A stretch of DNA of 64,000 nucleotides from Ichthyenterobacterium magnum (GTDB taxonomy: Bacteria > Bacteroidota > Bacteroidia > Flavobacteriales > Flavobacteriaceae), in contig NZ_RAQJ01000003.1 of assembly GCF_003610635.1 (NCBI RefSeq), forward strand, positions 124,001 through 188,000. Direction: 5' to 3'. The translations under genes and the position numbers were made by a program. The stretch's first letter is position 1. Each line of letters starts with the position of its first letter. Below are positions 54,133 through 63,716 of the stretch, one piece after another. The notes under the pieces were generated by a model. It did not search any database, was not told where the DNA came from, and saw nothing but the letters and a program-made list of their open reading frames with translations.

Positions 54133-54720
54133 TTAATTTTTATCAGTTACTTTATAACCTGTAGAATTAATTGCTTTCTCAATTTCTAATTCATTAGTTT
54201 TAGTTTGGTCATACTCAATGATTGCGTTACCATTCTTGTATGATGTTTTTGAGTTCACAATTCCGTTAAGTTTATTTACTTCGTGGTTTACGTGAGCTTC
54301 ACAACTGGGACAAGTCATTCCTCTTATTTTATACTCTGTTGTTTTGATATTTGATTTATCAACGACAACAATTTGTTTCTCTGAATTTGGATAAAACATA
54401 CTTGAGTAGTATGGAAATGCCAACATCACTATTGCGAATACTGTTACAACTCCTAAAAAGGTTTTTGACTGAATAAATTTTGATTTTTTATCCGTTTCAC
54501 ATTCACAGTCGATTTCTTTTTCTGGTTTTAATTTTTGATACCAAGCAAAGAGAAGAACTAATATAGTTAGCCCTATTAAGTAAGGTCTAAATGGTTCTAT
54601 CCAAGAAAAAGTTGAAGCTACACCACTTGTTCCTGCAATTAATGCCAAAACTGGTGTGATGCAACACAATGAAGCTGTGATTGCTGTTAGGATACTTGTA
54701 ACCGCTAATTTATTTTTCAT
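54133..54720 (-). CDS. merTP: MerTP mercuric ion transporter (MerT-MerP fusion)
   Basis: A 195-residue membrane protein. The MerT part has three membrane helices, with the Cys pair SLCCITPVLALIAGTSGV in the first and a cytoplasmic Cys pair (DCECET) near residue 77. The C-terminal part, beyond the third helix, is a MerP/HMA domain with RGMTCPSCEAHVNHEVNKL. The fused form passes Hg(II) from its periplasmic HMA domain to the membrane Cys pairs and into the cytosol. No mercuric reductase (merA) or lyase (merB) is found nearby, so uptake would need a reductase elsewhere or serves another metal. Confidence 0.88.
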   Translation of the reverse strand: MKNKLAVTSILTAITASLCCITPVLALIAGTSGVASTFSWIEPFRPYLIGLTILVLLFAWYQKLKPEKEIDCECETDKKSKFIQSKTFLGVVTVFAIVMLAFPYYSSMFYPNSEKQIVVVDKSNIKTTEYKIRGMTCPSCEAHVNHEVNKLNGIVNSKTSYKNGNAIIEYDQTKTNELEIEKAINSTGYKVTDKN

Positions 54721-55079
54721 TCTATATCTAATACTTTTTCAATGTCATTTGGAATAGGCATACGTTTTAATGGTGGTACGTTTGCGCCACCTGTATTACC
54801 AAGAGGAACGTGATTTATAAATGATTTCCAACCACCAACAAGCAATCTAATAATTTGACCGAATACTTCTTTAGTATCTTTTTGTCTAAATCCAAACTTT
54901 AGCATTAGCCAATGTGAATAGGTATGTTCTATAGGATAAGACTGTCCTATTATATGACTGCGTTCTAAATGAAACCAAGCATTACCAAACCGCTTATTTT
55001 CTAAACAGAAACTGTATTGTTTTAATTCTTCGATATAAGCCTGTTTGATATGTTTAGGTATTTTAGTATTAAACTTCAT
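54717..55079 (-). CDS. DUF3703 family protein
   Basis: A 120-residue cytosolic protein. The family pattern is KQYSFCLENKRFGNAWFHLE, RSHIIGQSYPIEHTYSHWLM, and GNTGGANVPPLKRMPIP. DUF3703 genes are typically found beside merT/merTP and other metal genes, but their role is unknown. The His residues in the central motif could bind metal. The frame is open 14 codons upstream; ATG at 55079 fits the family start. Its stop overlaps the merTP start by 4 bases (ATGA), so translation is coupled. Confidence 0.88.
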   Translation of the reverse strand: MKFNTKIPKHIKQAYIEELKQYSFCLENKRFGNAWFHLERSHIIGQSYPIEHTYSHWLMLKFGFRQKDTKEVFGQIIRLLVGGWKSFINHVPLGNTGGANVPPLKRMPIPNDIEKVLDIE

Positions 55080-55135
55080 ATCCACTAATTTTGGATAAAA
55101 GTAATTTAATAGTAAGTGCAATGGAAGTGCATTTG

Positions 55136-55549
55136 TTATCCACTACACTTATCACATATACCTTTTACAACCAAGTTTACATTTTCCGAAACAAAGCCAT
55201 CAGGTACTTTAATTTGTGGAATTTTATGGTCGGTTAAACAAGTTGTTTCATTACAATTATTACAATGAAAATGTAAATGCAAATCGTTTTTAATATCACA
55301 ATTACATCCCTCTTCGCATAACGCATATTTGGTAATTCCTGTACCATCGTCTATTTGATGTACAATGACTTTCTCTTCAAAGGTTTTAATAGTCCTATAA
55401 AGTGTTGTTCTATCTGCTTTTGCAAATGCGTTTTCTATATCACTCAAAGTTACTGCAACCTTTTTTTTAGCAAGAAACTTATAAATTAATAGACGCATTG
55501 CGGTAACACGTATGTTTTTTGACTCTAATAGTTGTTCTATTGTTTTCAT
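55136..55549 (-). CDS. Fur-family metalloregulator
   Basis: A 137-residue winged-helix regulator. The DNA-binding part has RVTAMRLLIYKFLAKKKVAV and ADRTTLYRTIKTFEEKVIVH. The dimerisation part has the metal-sensing HLHFHCNNCNETTCL and the second Cys pair GICDKCSG, which form the structural zinc site. The cluster suggests it senses Zn or a related divalent ion and represses the adjacent CzcB/CzcA genes. It starts 2 bases before the adaptor stop, within one operon. Confidence 0.9.
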   Translation of the reverse strand: MKTIEQLLESKNIRVTAMRLLIYKFLAKKKVAVTLSDIENAFAKADRTTLYRTIKTFEEKVIVHQIDDGTGITKYALCEEGCNCDIKNDLHLHFHCNNCNETTCLTDHKIPQIKVPDGFVSENVNLVVKGICDKCSG

Positions 55550-55551
55550 AA

Positions 55552-56757
55552 TTAATGTGCGTGTTCGGCTTCACCTTTTTTCATTTCAGCAATTAGGTAA
55601 TAAGCATTGTTATAGGCAAATTGTGTGGTACTTTCTATCTCTTCAATAAATTGAATTGACACCCAATCACCATCTTTAGTGCCTAAAACAACTTCGATAG
55701 GTTTAAAACTCCAATCGTCATTTTCTTTTTCTACTGAAAACACATAATATCTATCGCCTTCTTTTATAATTGCACTTTCTGGTAAAGCTTTTGTTTGGGT
55801 ATTATCTACTTGAATTTTACCTTGAATATACATACCAGGAATTAAGTTGCCTTTTTTGTTTTCTATTTCTGCGTGAACGTGGACTGCTTTTGGGTTGTCT
55901 TCAAACGTTTTGCTCACGGAATAGATTTCTGCGGTAAGTTCTGCATCTGGTATGGATTGTACCGTAAAGTTAACTTTTTGACCTTTTTTTACTTTATAGA
56001 CATCTTTTTCAAAAACCATTAAATCTGCGTGAACGTGATGCGTGTTTACGATGTCAAATAGTTCAGTTTGTGGCTCTACATACTGACCTGTTTTTACTTC
56101 AACTTTTTGCACAAATCCTTCTATTGGACTCCGCAAAGCAATGCGCTGCGCAATTGTGCCATTACGAACAGAAGTGGTATTAACATTTAAGAGTCGTAAT
56201 TGCGCTTCCATACCTTTCACCATTGCTTTTGATGCCTGATATTCTGCTTCTGCTTTTTGAAAATTAGCACCAGAACCAACACCAGCTTCATATAACTTTT
56301 GTTGACGTTCGTAATTCTTTTTCAAAAAATTACTGTTGCTATAAGCATTTAAATAATCGGTTTGCGCTTGTATAATATTTGGGTGCGATAGATAAGCCAC
56401 AACTTGATTTTTATTGACTTTATCTCCTTCAATCACTTCAATTGAAACAACATTTGCACCAACAACTGTAGTGATGGCAGCCTCATTTTGTGGTGGTACT
56501 TCTAATGTTCCATTTGCTTCAACATAACCACTCATATTGCGTAATGCCAAGGTGTCGACTTTCATTTTTAAAGCATCAAATTGTTGCTGTGAAAGCATTA
56601 CTTCTTCACTCTCATTATGTTCTTCGTTAACCTCTGTGTTTTGTTCTTCATTGTGGGAATGACCATCATTCTCGTTATGATTTTCTTTATTTCCGCAAGC
56701 TGTAACAAATATGGCTAACACCATTACGGTAAGGATTTTATATATTTTATTTTTCAT
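55552..56757 (-). CDS. CzcB-like RND efflux adaptor lipoprotein
   Basis: A 401-residue membrane-fusion lipoprotein with lipobox IFVTAC near residue 20. A His/Glu-rich tether (GHSHNEEQNTEVNEEHNESE) follows and may gather metal. The adaptor core has VVGANVVSIEVIEGDKV, AYLSHPNIIQAQTDYLNAYS for the hairpin, and RSPIEGFVQKVEVKTGQYVE for the lipoyl half. It pairs with the pump-channel fusion encoded 4 bases upstream and should serve Zn/Cd/Co efflux. Confidence 0.9.
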   Translation of the reverse strand: MKNKIYKILTVMVLAIFVTACGNKENHNENDGHSHNEEQNTEVNEEHNESEEVMLSQQQFDALKMKVDTLALRNMSGYVEANGTLEVPPQNEAAITTVVGANVVSIEVIEGDKVNKNQVVAYLSHPNIIQAQTDYLNAYSNSNFLKKNYERQQKLYEAGVGSGANFQKAEAEYQASKAMVKGMEAQLRLLNVNTTSVRNGTIAQRIALRSPIEGFVQKVEVKTGQYVEPQTELFDIVNTHHVHADLMVFEKDVYKVKKGQKVNFTVQSIPDAELTAEIYSVSKTFEDNPKAVHVHAEIENKKGNLIPGMYIQGKIQVDNTQTKALPESAIIKEGDRYYVFSVEKENDDWSFKPIEVVLGTKDGDWVSIQFIEEIESTTQFAYNNAYYLIAEMKKGEAEHAH

Positions 56758-56761
56758 TGTC

Positions 56762-59700
56762 TTATTGATTAAAATATTGTAATTGAAATGTGCTTTCTAA
56801 ATAGTTTACTAATGCTGTTTGTGCCTCCAATTCCGATTGAATGGCTTCTTTAATTAACTGTGTAAATGCAGTATAATCTATTTCGCCTTCTCTGTATGCC
56901 AGTAATGCACCTGTTTTTTGTTCTTTTGTTAATGGTAAAACTTGGTCTTTGTAAAACTCCCAAGATGTTTTCCATTTGATATAATTTTCTTTAGCCTGAA
57001 CAAACCTTGATTGTACTTCCTGTTTTTTGAACGCTACATTGGTTTCAGCTATTTCTTTATCAATTCTGGCACTTCTAATTTGTGCTTTGTTAGAACCTGA
57101 TAAAAACGGAATGGAAATACCTGCTTGATACGTATAAAATCCTGAATTGCCATTTACTCTTTGTAAACCACCTTGTAGATTGAACTTTGGTAAATTATTT
57201 GCTTTTGCTGCTTTGTATTTGGCTTCTGCTTCATCTACAATGTTCTGCGACATACTGTACATTGGATGGTTTTCAATACTGAACGTTTCCATATCATTAT
57301 CCATCGCTACATCAAATTCATCTGAAACTGTAAAAATTTCTTCTGAAACTAACCACAAATTGAATTGCTGTAAGGCAATAAGATAATCACTATAGGCTTG
57401 CGCTTTTTTATTCTGAATTTGAAACGCTTGATTTTTAGCTGCCGAATACTCCAATTTAGAAATGGCTTCGACTTCATAATTTAAAGCTACTGCTTGTTCA
57501 AATTTGGAATAAATGGAATCCAGCTCTTTATACAAGTTATAGTTTCGTTTCATTTGATAGCATTTTGACCACGCTTTTTTAACTTCCAATTCTAATTCCA
57601 ACTCGGAAAGTTGAAAGGCTTTTTGAGCCAATAGTATGCGTTGTTCTTGTAACTTCTTTTTTGAACCAATACCAAACACATCAATATTAGATTGACCAAC
57701 ACCAATGGTTGTATAAATCCCATTACCACTATTAACTTCTTCTCCACCTGTAAAAATTTGAGTAGTTCCGAAATCATAAGCAGTCGCTTTTAATTGCTCT
57801 TGCTTTGTAATTTCCAACTGCTTTTGCTTTAATATTGGATAATTACTTTTTGAGAGTTTAACAGCTTCCTGTAATGAAATTTCAGGAATTGTATCATTCA
57901 ACTCTTGTGCATTACTTTGTGGTGAAAAGCCAAATAGTAATAATACCAATGCTGTTGCTGTTACTAACTTTTTGTTTGGTTTAAACGTAAAAGATTTGTT
58001 TTCTACCCAATGGTATAAAATAGGCAAAACGAACAGCGTTAGCAAAGTAGATGTTAATAATCCACCAATCACAACAGTTGCCAATGGACGTTGCACTTCT
58101 GCACCTGCTGATGATGAAATAGCCATTGGTAAAAAGCCTAATACATCTGTAAAAGCAGTTAGCATAATAGGTCTGATTCTTCGTTTAGTACCTTCAACTA
58201 TTCTATCCTTTAGATTGGTTACACCTTCGTCTTTTAATTCGTTGAGTCCGCTTATCATTACCAATCCATTTAATACCGCAACACCAAACAACACAATAAA
58301 ACCAACACCAGCTGAAATACTAAATGGCATATCACGCAACCATAAGGCTACAACACCACCAATGGTTGCCATTGGGATTGCTATGTAAATCATTAAGGTT
58401 TGGGGTAAAGACTTTAATGCAAAGTATATCAAAATAAATATGAGTAACAATGCAATAGGCACAACGGTTTGCAATCGGTTGCTGGCGCGCTCCAGATTTT
58501 CAAATGCACCACCATAGCGAATAAAATAACCCGATGGTAATTCCAGTTGTGCATCTAATTTTGATTTAATTTCTGTTACTAACGATTTTACATCACGACC
58601 TCTAACATTAACACCGACATAGGTTCTTCTATTGGTATTGTCTCTACTGATTTGCATTGGTCCTGCTTTGTAGCTGATATCAGCAATTTCACGTAAAGGA
58701 ATTTGAGCACCCGAAGGTAAATTGATGTATAAATTTTGAACATCAGAAATATCCCTTCGGTTTTGAGAACTTAAACGCACCACTAAATCGAAGCGTTTTT
58801 CACCTTCAAAAATGACACCTGCTGTACCACCTGCAAATGCAGATTGTATGGTTTGATTGAGCGTATTTATTTGAAGTCCGTATTGTGCCAGTTTATTCCT
58901 GTTGTAATTAATGGTCATTTGTGGTAAACCTGTTGTGGCTTCCGCTTTCATATCTCCAATACCTTCAGTACCTGCAATAATTTTAGATATTTCTTCGGCT
59001 TTTTGAGATAGAATGTCAATATCTTCACCATAGAGTTTTATAGCAATATCTTCACGGACACCTTCAAGCAATTCATTAAAACGCATTTCAATAGGTTGCG
59101 TAAACTCATAATTTACACCAGGAACGATTTCAACTGCTTCTTTCATTGCCTCAATCAATTCATCCTTTGATTCTGCTGTTGTCCATTCGCTTTTGGGTTT
59201 CAGAATCACAAAAACATCCGCAATATCCATAGGCATTGGGTCTGTTGGAATTTCGGCAACACCAATACGACTTACAATTTTATCAACTTCTGGAAATTTT
59301 GCTTTTACTATTTGTTCTATTTTGGTAGTAGTTTCAATAGTTTCGGTAAGTGAACTACCTGGTTTTAATATGGCGTGAAATGCAATATCACCTTCATCGA
59401 GTTGTGGGATGAACTCGCCACCCATTCGAGTAAACATAAAGACTGTAATTCCGAACAACACAACTGCAATACCAATTACCCATTTACCTTTTCGCAAGGC
59501 TCTAACCAATAAAGGTTGATATTTGTCTTCAACCCAATGTACAAATCTGTCTCCATAAGATTTTTTATCGTTTTTTGGTGCTCTTAAAACTAAAGCAGAC
59601 ATCATTGGCACATAGGTTAAACAAAGTACCATTGCACCAATCATAGCGAAAATAAAGGTCAATGCCATTGGTTTAAACATCTTTCCCTCAATACCTTGTA

Positions 59701-61096
59701 AGGCTAAAATGGGTAGAAATACGATAAGGATAATCAACTGACCGAAGAATGCAGCATTCATCATCTTTTTTGAAGCATTAGAAGCCACTTTATCTCGTTC
59801 TTTGGACGTAAGCTGTTTCTTTTTCAGAACTTGTGATGCAATGAGAAATACTGTACTTTCAACAATAATAACAGCACCATCTACTATAATTCCGAAGTCT
59901 ATTGCTCCCAAACTCATTAAGTTTACCCAAACATCGAACACGTTCATTAAAATAAAGGCAAATAATAAGGATAATGGTATGGTTGAAGCTACGATTAAAC
60001 CACCTCGCCAATTTCCTAATAAGAAGATAAGCACAAAAATAACTATCAATGCACCTTCGATAAGATTCGTTGTAACGGTAGAAGTTGTTTCGCCAATTAA
60101 TTTACTTCGGTCTAATAATGGTTCTATAATTACACCTTCAGGTAAGGATTTTTCTATTTGAGCCATTCGCTCTTTTACATTGGCGATGACATCATTGGAA
60201 TTAGCACCTTTTAGCATCATCACCAAACCACCTACGACTTCCCCTTCACCATCTTGCGTCAATGCACCATAACGAATTGCAGAACCAAATTGTACTGTAG
60301 CAATATCACCAATAGTTACGGGAATATTGTTTATATTCTTAACCGTAATTTTTTTAATATCCTCTAAACTTCGCACCAAGCCTTCTCCACGAATAAAATT
60401 AGCTTGATGGTTCTTTTCAATATATGCACCTCCTGTATTTTGATTATTGGCTTCAAGTGCATTAAATACATCTGTAATAGTCAAACCAATAGCATTCAAA
60501 TCGTTTGGGTCAACCGCAACTTCGTATTGTTTTATTTTTCCGCCAACAGCGTTTACCTCAACCACACCTTCAACCATAGCCATTTGACGTTGTACAATCC
60601 AATCTTGCATTGAGCGTAAATCTGCAATGTCGTATTTGTCTTTATACTCTGGTACTACTTTTAAGGTGTATTGATAAATCTCTCCCAAACCTGTTGAAAT
60701 AGGACCCATTGTAGGTTCGCCAAAACCAGCAGGAATTTGTTCTTTGACTTCGTTTAGTTTTTCGGCTACCAACTGTCGAGGTAGATAAGTTCCCATATCA
60801 TCGTCAAATACGATGGTAACAACCGATAAGCCAAAACGAGAAATTGACCTAATCTCCTGTACATCGGGAAGATTGCTCATTGCCACCTCGATAGGATAAG
60901 TAACAATTTGCTCAATATCTTCAGTACCTAAATTGGGTGATTGTGTAATAACTTGTACTTGGTTATTAGTAATATCTGGAACGGCATCTATAGGCACTTT
61001 GGTCATACTCCAAATACCTGCTCCAATTATGGTCAGCGTAAGCAAACCAATAATGAATTTGTTATTGATTGAAAAATCAATGATTTTATTAATCAT
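56762..61096 (-). CDS. CzcA-type RND pump fused to a TolC-like channel
   Basis: A 1444-residue fusion. Residues 1 to about 1040 are a full heavy-metal RND pump: PIDAVPDITNNQVQVITQSP, GAIDFGIIVDGAVIIVEST (helix 4 Asp), and PFSISAGVGFIVLFGVAVLNG. Then comes a short linker and a second export-like helix, LVTATALVLLLFGFSPQSNA, near residues 1046-1065. The rest is a complete OEP channel (EISLQEAVKLSKSNYPILKQ, KKAWSKCYQMKRNYNLYKEL). Pump and channel would be made in a fixed 1:1 ratio, or be cut apart after export at the Ala-rich site. It is known in Bacteroidota. Confidence 0.9.
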   Translation of the reverse strand: MINKIIDFSINNKFIIGLLTLTIIGAGIWSMTKVPIDAVPDITNNQVQVITQSPNLGTEDIEQIVTYPIEVAMSNLPDVQEIRSISRFGLSVVTIVFDDDMGTYLPRQLVAEKLNEVKEQIPAGFGEPTMGPISTGLGEIYQYTLKVVPEYKDKYDIADLRSMQDWIVQRQMAMVEGVVEVNAVGGKIKQYEVAVDPNDLNAIGLTITDVFNALEANNQNTGGAYIEKNHQANFIRGEGLVRSLEDIKKITVKNINNIPVTIGDIATVQFGSAIRYGALTQDGEGEVVGGLVMMLKGANSNDVIANVKERMAQIEKSLPEGVIIEPLLDRSKLIGETTSTVTTNLIEGALIVIFVLIFLLGNWRGGLIVASTIPLSLLFAFILMNVFDVWVNLMSLGAIDFGIIVDGAVIIVESTVFLIASQVLKKKQLTSKERDKVASNASKKMMNAAFFGQLIILIVFLPILALQGIEGKMFKPMALTFIFAMIGAMVLCLTYVPMMSALVLRAPKNDKKSYGDRFVHWVEDKYQPLLVRALRKGKWVIGIAVVLFGITVFMFTRMGGEFIPQLDEGDIAFHAILKPGSSLTETIETTTKIEQIVKAKFPEVDKIVSRIGVAEIPTDPMPMDIADVFVILKPKSEWTTAESKDELIEAMKEAVEIVPGVNYEFTQPIEMRFNELLEGVREDIAIKLYGEDIDILSQKAEEISKIIAGTEGIGDMKAEATTGLPQMTINYNRNKLAQYGLQINTLNQTIQSAFAGGTAGVIFEGEKRFDLVVRLSSQNRRDISDVQNLYINLPSGAQIPLREIADISYKAGPMQISRDNTNRRTYVGVNVRGRDVKSLVTEIKSKLDAQLELPSGYFIRYGGAFENLERASNRLQTVVPIALLLIFILIYFALKSLPQTLMIYIAIPMATIGGVVALWLRDMPFSISAGVGFIVLFGVAVLNGLVMISGLNELKDEGVTNLKDRIVEGTKRRIRPIMLTAFTDVLGFLPMAISSSAGAEVQRPLATVVIGGLLTSTLLTLFVLPILYHWVENKSFTFKPNKKLVTATALVLLLFGFSPQSNAQELNDTIPEISLQEAVKLSKSNYPILKQKQLEITKQEQLKATAYDFGTTQIFTGGEEVNSGNGIYTTIGVGQSNIDVFGIGSKKKLQEQRILLAQKAFQLSELELELEVKKAWSKCYQMKRNYNLYKELDSIYSKFEQAVALNYEVEAISKLEYSAAKNQAFQIQNKKAQAYSDYLIALQQFNLWLVSEEIFTVSDEFDVAMDNDMETFSIENHPMYSMSQNIVDEAEAKYKAAKANNLPKFNLQGGLQRVNGNSGFYTYQAGISIPFLSGSNKAQIRSARIDKEIAETNVAFKKQEVQSRFVQAKENYIKWKTSWEFYKDQVLPLTKEQKTGALLAYREGEIDYTAFTQLIKEAIQSELEAQTALVNYLESTFQLQYFNQ

Positions 61097-61155
61097 AGAA
61101 AATGTATTAATTCAGTTAAAAAAAATGCAAATGCTTTCCTGAAAGTGAAAACATT

Positions 61156-61176
61156 AAAAAAGGATATAACTATCCT
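61156..61176 (-). terminator. weak terminator between DUF6660 and the CzcA fusion
   Basis: AGGATA / TATCCT with loop TAAC is followed on the minus strand by TTTTTTAATG. It lies just after the DUF6660 stop and may insulate the efflux operon from the DUF6660/Argonaute unit. Confidence 0.5.
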
Positions 61177-61188
61177 ATAAAAACTGAA

Positions 61189-61500
61189 TTAAACTTGTGG
61201 CGGTTGCCAAATATTGAAATGGAAATCGAAACGATAGTTCGACTGATATGTAGATATTAATTGCGTAGAAATTTTATGAAAATTTAATAGTTCAAATGTC
61301 GCCAATGGCTCATAGGTTATTGATATACCGCAACAATTACAAATACAAGTAACAGGACAAGAATCGTCACTATCTTCTTGGTGATTGTGTTCAGCACCAA
61401 TTTCCTCGTGCTGTTGGTCTTCAAAATTTTGACCATCAGAACAAGGCATTGCAGATAATGCTAACATTGTTATAGCTAATATGAATGCTAAAAATTTCAT
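61189..61500 (-). CDS. DUF6660 family exported protein
   Basis: A 103-residue exported protein. Residues 1-19 are a signal peptide (MKFLAFILAITMLALSAMP) followed by the conserved PCSDG. An acidic His-containing stretch and the Cys motif CPVTCICNCCG (four Cys in the last part) suggest metal binding. The family is known next to heavy-metal efflux genes in Bacteroidota. The frame is open upstream into the Argonaute gene, but the ATG at 61498-61500 gives the family start. The terminator after it separates it from the CzcA fusion. Confidence 0.85.
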   Translation of the reverse strand: MKFLAFILAITMLALSAMPCSDGQNFEDQQHEEIGAEHNHQEDSDDSCPVTCICNCCGISITYEPLATFELLNFHKISTQLISTYQSNYRFDFHFNIWQPPQV

Positions 61501-61558
61501 CGTAGCAAATATACAAATTATTAAATGCAATGGTTGTGCAAATAAATTGATTGGTAAA

Positions 61559-63670
61559 TTACAAAAACCATAACGCATCTTTAGCATCGTCTGGAACACC
61601 ATTATTAAATCGTGGTGCTATTTGTGCTACCATTTCTGGATATTTTATAGTGATTGGTACATTTTGTTGACGAAGTGATTTCCAATACAATCTGCTAAAC
61701 TGATATACTTGTGTTAATAGTTCTAACACTACGTCTGCATCTTCAAAAGCATCTTCATCTGGACTGCTTACCTTAATTTTTATTGGAAACGGATAACCAT
61801 CTGTATCTGCATATCTCTGTGAATTAGGGTAACGCGCATTATTAAACAGTAGGAATTGATTTTCGCTAATACGTATGTATGTACCACTTACAGGCATTAA
61901 CTTTTTGTTCCAATTAAGGTCGTAAGCAATAATATCTTCTGCTTCTGTTTTATTGATATTTAGAATGTAAAGCGGAATTTTTAACCCTAATGTATGCATC
62001 CCTCTAATAATTGGTTTTAGTTCCTCGTAACTCATTTCCTTATAGAAGTGAATGACTACTTTATCTGCTTCTGCAACCGATGTAAAATCTCTAATGGCTT
62101 TACATATACTTCCTGCCAATAGGTCTGTTTCGTTTTGGTCAAAATATTCGAACTTTCTAAATAAGCCATTGTTTTGAAAACTAAAGGCACTTGCTATATA
62201 CCGCCTGTTTTCGCCTTGATTGGTAAATGCACCAACACCAATTACTAATTCTTTTTTATCGGTTACTGCAAGTTTCCAAGGTGCACCACCTAATTTGGCG
62301 TGAATTGCTAATGCCATATTCTGTAATGAGAATTGGAAGTTATATTGGTTCTCGATATTGACTACCATTTTCTCATAATCTACAACCTGTGTAACAATAC
62401 CTTCGTTTAAAAAGAGTTCTTTTATTTGAATATAGATGTTTCGGTCTTCGGGATTTGGTGTAAACTTATCGAATGGGCTTAAATAAAAAGCTGCATAACT
62501 TACATTTTCTTGGTCGAACGAAAGGTTCTCCAACTGCTCTGTGATTTCTGGTATTGGGTTGTTTTCGTTGGCAAACTCAATAAAATGTTCTTTAGACGTT
62601 GAAGCCTTAATATTTACATAAGCCTCAATCCCTTTAAAATACTTTTTATCCGCAGTAACACCAGTTTTAAGGTTGTTGTAAAAGGTTTTAATTGCTTCTT
62701 TATGTGACGTATGGTACACAAAGAAAAACTTAATGTTTTGGTTGTTGGGTCTTTTGTAAGGGTTGAGGTTATTCATTGCCAATTTAGGCACTAAATGTGT
62801 TTTTTTATTACCGTATTGGTCTTTACCAAATTCCAATAATCCTACTTGTGGGTCGATGTGATTAATACGATTAAGTGGCACATCTATAAAGGCATCAGTC
62901 TTAAATGGAAATATGGCTTTAAAATCTTCTGCAAACAGATAGTTGGTTGCAAAATTATTAATAAGTGCTACGTACTTTTGATATTTATTAATTGGTCTTA
63001 TAGGTTCCTCAATAGGTATATCTAATGCTCGTGCTAATGACAAATTAAAAATTGGGTATGCTTGCTCAAACTGAATAGCATTGTAAAATTCTTCTTTTTC
63101 CTCTGTATCAAGGTTCATTTGGTAATTGAAGGTTTTTTGACCATACACACAACGCTTAATATACTCTGTTTCCTCAATATCATTAACTGATTTTGTGAGG
63201 ACTTTTGACGTACCATCATACGATACCACAAGTTCTGGTAAGTCTGTTAGTGTTGCAAACAGTATTTTGAATGAGAATTTATAGTATAAATTATAGTCTG
63301 CTGTATTTCCTTTTTTTGAAGGCATCCAAACCTGTACATCACGTACAAAGTTTTTGACCACGATGTAACCCTTTTCTAAAAAGTAGGTTTTTAATTGGTG
63401 TTTAAGGAATTGTTTGTATATGCGTAGTTCTTTATCCTTTATTAAATTTATTTTGATACTTGGGGCATTGGGTATTTCTTGGGTAAATGTGGTGAAAATA
63501 TGCTCTAAACTTGATAAATCTGTATCTGGAAACGCCTCTTTTACCTGCTTTGAAAACTTTGATCTATGGATTGGATGGCTACCTTCAATATCTTCTAACG
63601 ATAGATATATAACAGGTGTACTACTTGGCCATTTAAAATTGAGTATGTTCGTCTTTAAGTGTTCTTGCAT
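61559..63670 (-). CDS. long prokaryotic Argonaute, PIWI catalytic residues apparently lost
   Basis: A 703-residue protein with N-terminal, PAZ-like, MID and PIWI parts. The MID segment contains Tyr413, Lys417, Gln428 and Lys459 (IYIQIKE, VTQVV, AIHAKLGGAPW), the usual contacts to the guide 5' phosphate. The PIWI domain starts LVIGVGAFTNQ, where the first catalytic Asp would be Gly480, and VVIHFYKEMS, where the HRDG-like Asp is Tyr543. It ends DDAKDALWFL, the typical hydrophobic C terminus. So it should bind a guide but not slice; the target and guide type are unknown. Start ATG is at 63670. The HEPN gene lies 46 bases upstream, DUF6660 58 bases downstream. Confidence 0.88.
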   Translation of the reverse strand: MQEHLKTNILNFKWPSSTPVIYLSLEDIEGSHPIHRSKFSKQVKEAFPDTDLSSLEHIFTTFTQEIPNAPSIKINLIKDKELRIYKQFLKHQLKTYFLEKGYIVVKNFVRDVQVWMPSKKGNTADYNLYYKFSFKILFATLTDLPELVVSYDGTSKVLTKSVNDIEETEYIKRCVYGQKTFNYQMNLDTEEKEEFYNAIQFEQAYPIFNLSLARALDIPIEEPIRPINKYQKYVALINNFATNYLFAEDFKAIFPFKTDAFIDVPLNRINHIDPQVGLLEFGKDQYGNKKTHLVPKLAMNNLNPYKRPNNQNIKFFFVYHTSHKEAIKTFYNNLKTGVTADKKYFKGIEAYVNIKASTSKEHFIEFANENNPIPEITEQLENLSFDQENVSYAAFYLSPFDKFTPNPEDRNIYIQIKELFLNEGIVTQVVDYEKMVVNIENQYNFQFSLQNMALAIHAKLGGAPWKLAVTDKKELVIGVGAFTNQGENRRYIASAFSFQNNGLFRKFEYFDQNETDLLAGSICKAIRDFTSVAEADKVVIHFYKEMSYEELKPIIRGMHTLGLKIPLYILNINKTEAEDIIAYDLNWNKKLMPVSGTYIRISENQFLLFNNARYPNSQRYADTDGYPFPIKIKVSSPDEDAFEDADVVLELLTQVYQFSRLYWKSLRQQNVPITIKYPEMVAQIAPRFNNGVPDDAKDALWFL

Positions 63671-63716
63671 AAATAATGAGGTGTTTTTGTATTTACATAT
63701 AGTGAGTGATTATAGG

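Noticed and set aside
54133-55079. Complete mercury resistance operon
   Set aside because: MerTP and accessory genes are present but I find no merA, merB or MerR-type regulator in the window.
57972-58388. 138-codon frame on the plus strand
   Set aside because: It lies wholly antisense to the pump part of the CzcA fusion and has no family features; it mirrors the coding frame of that gene.
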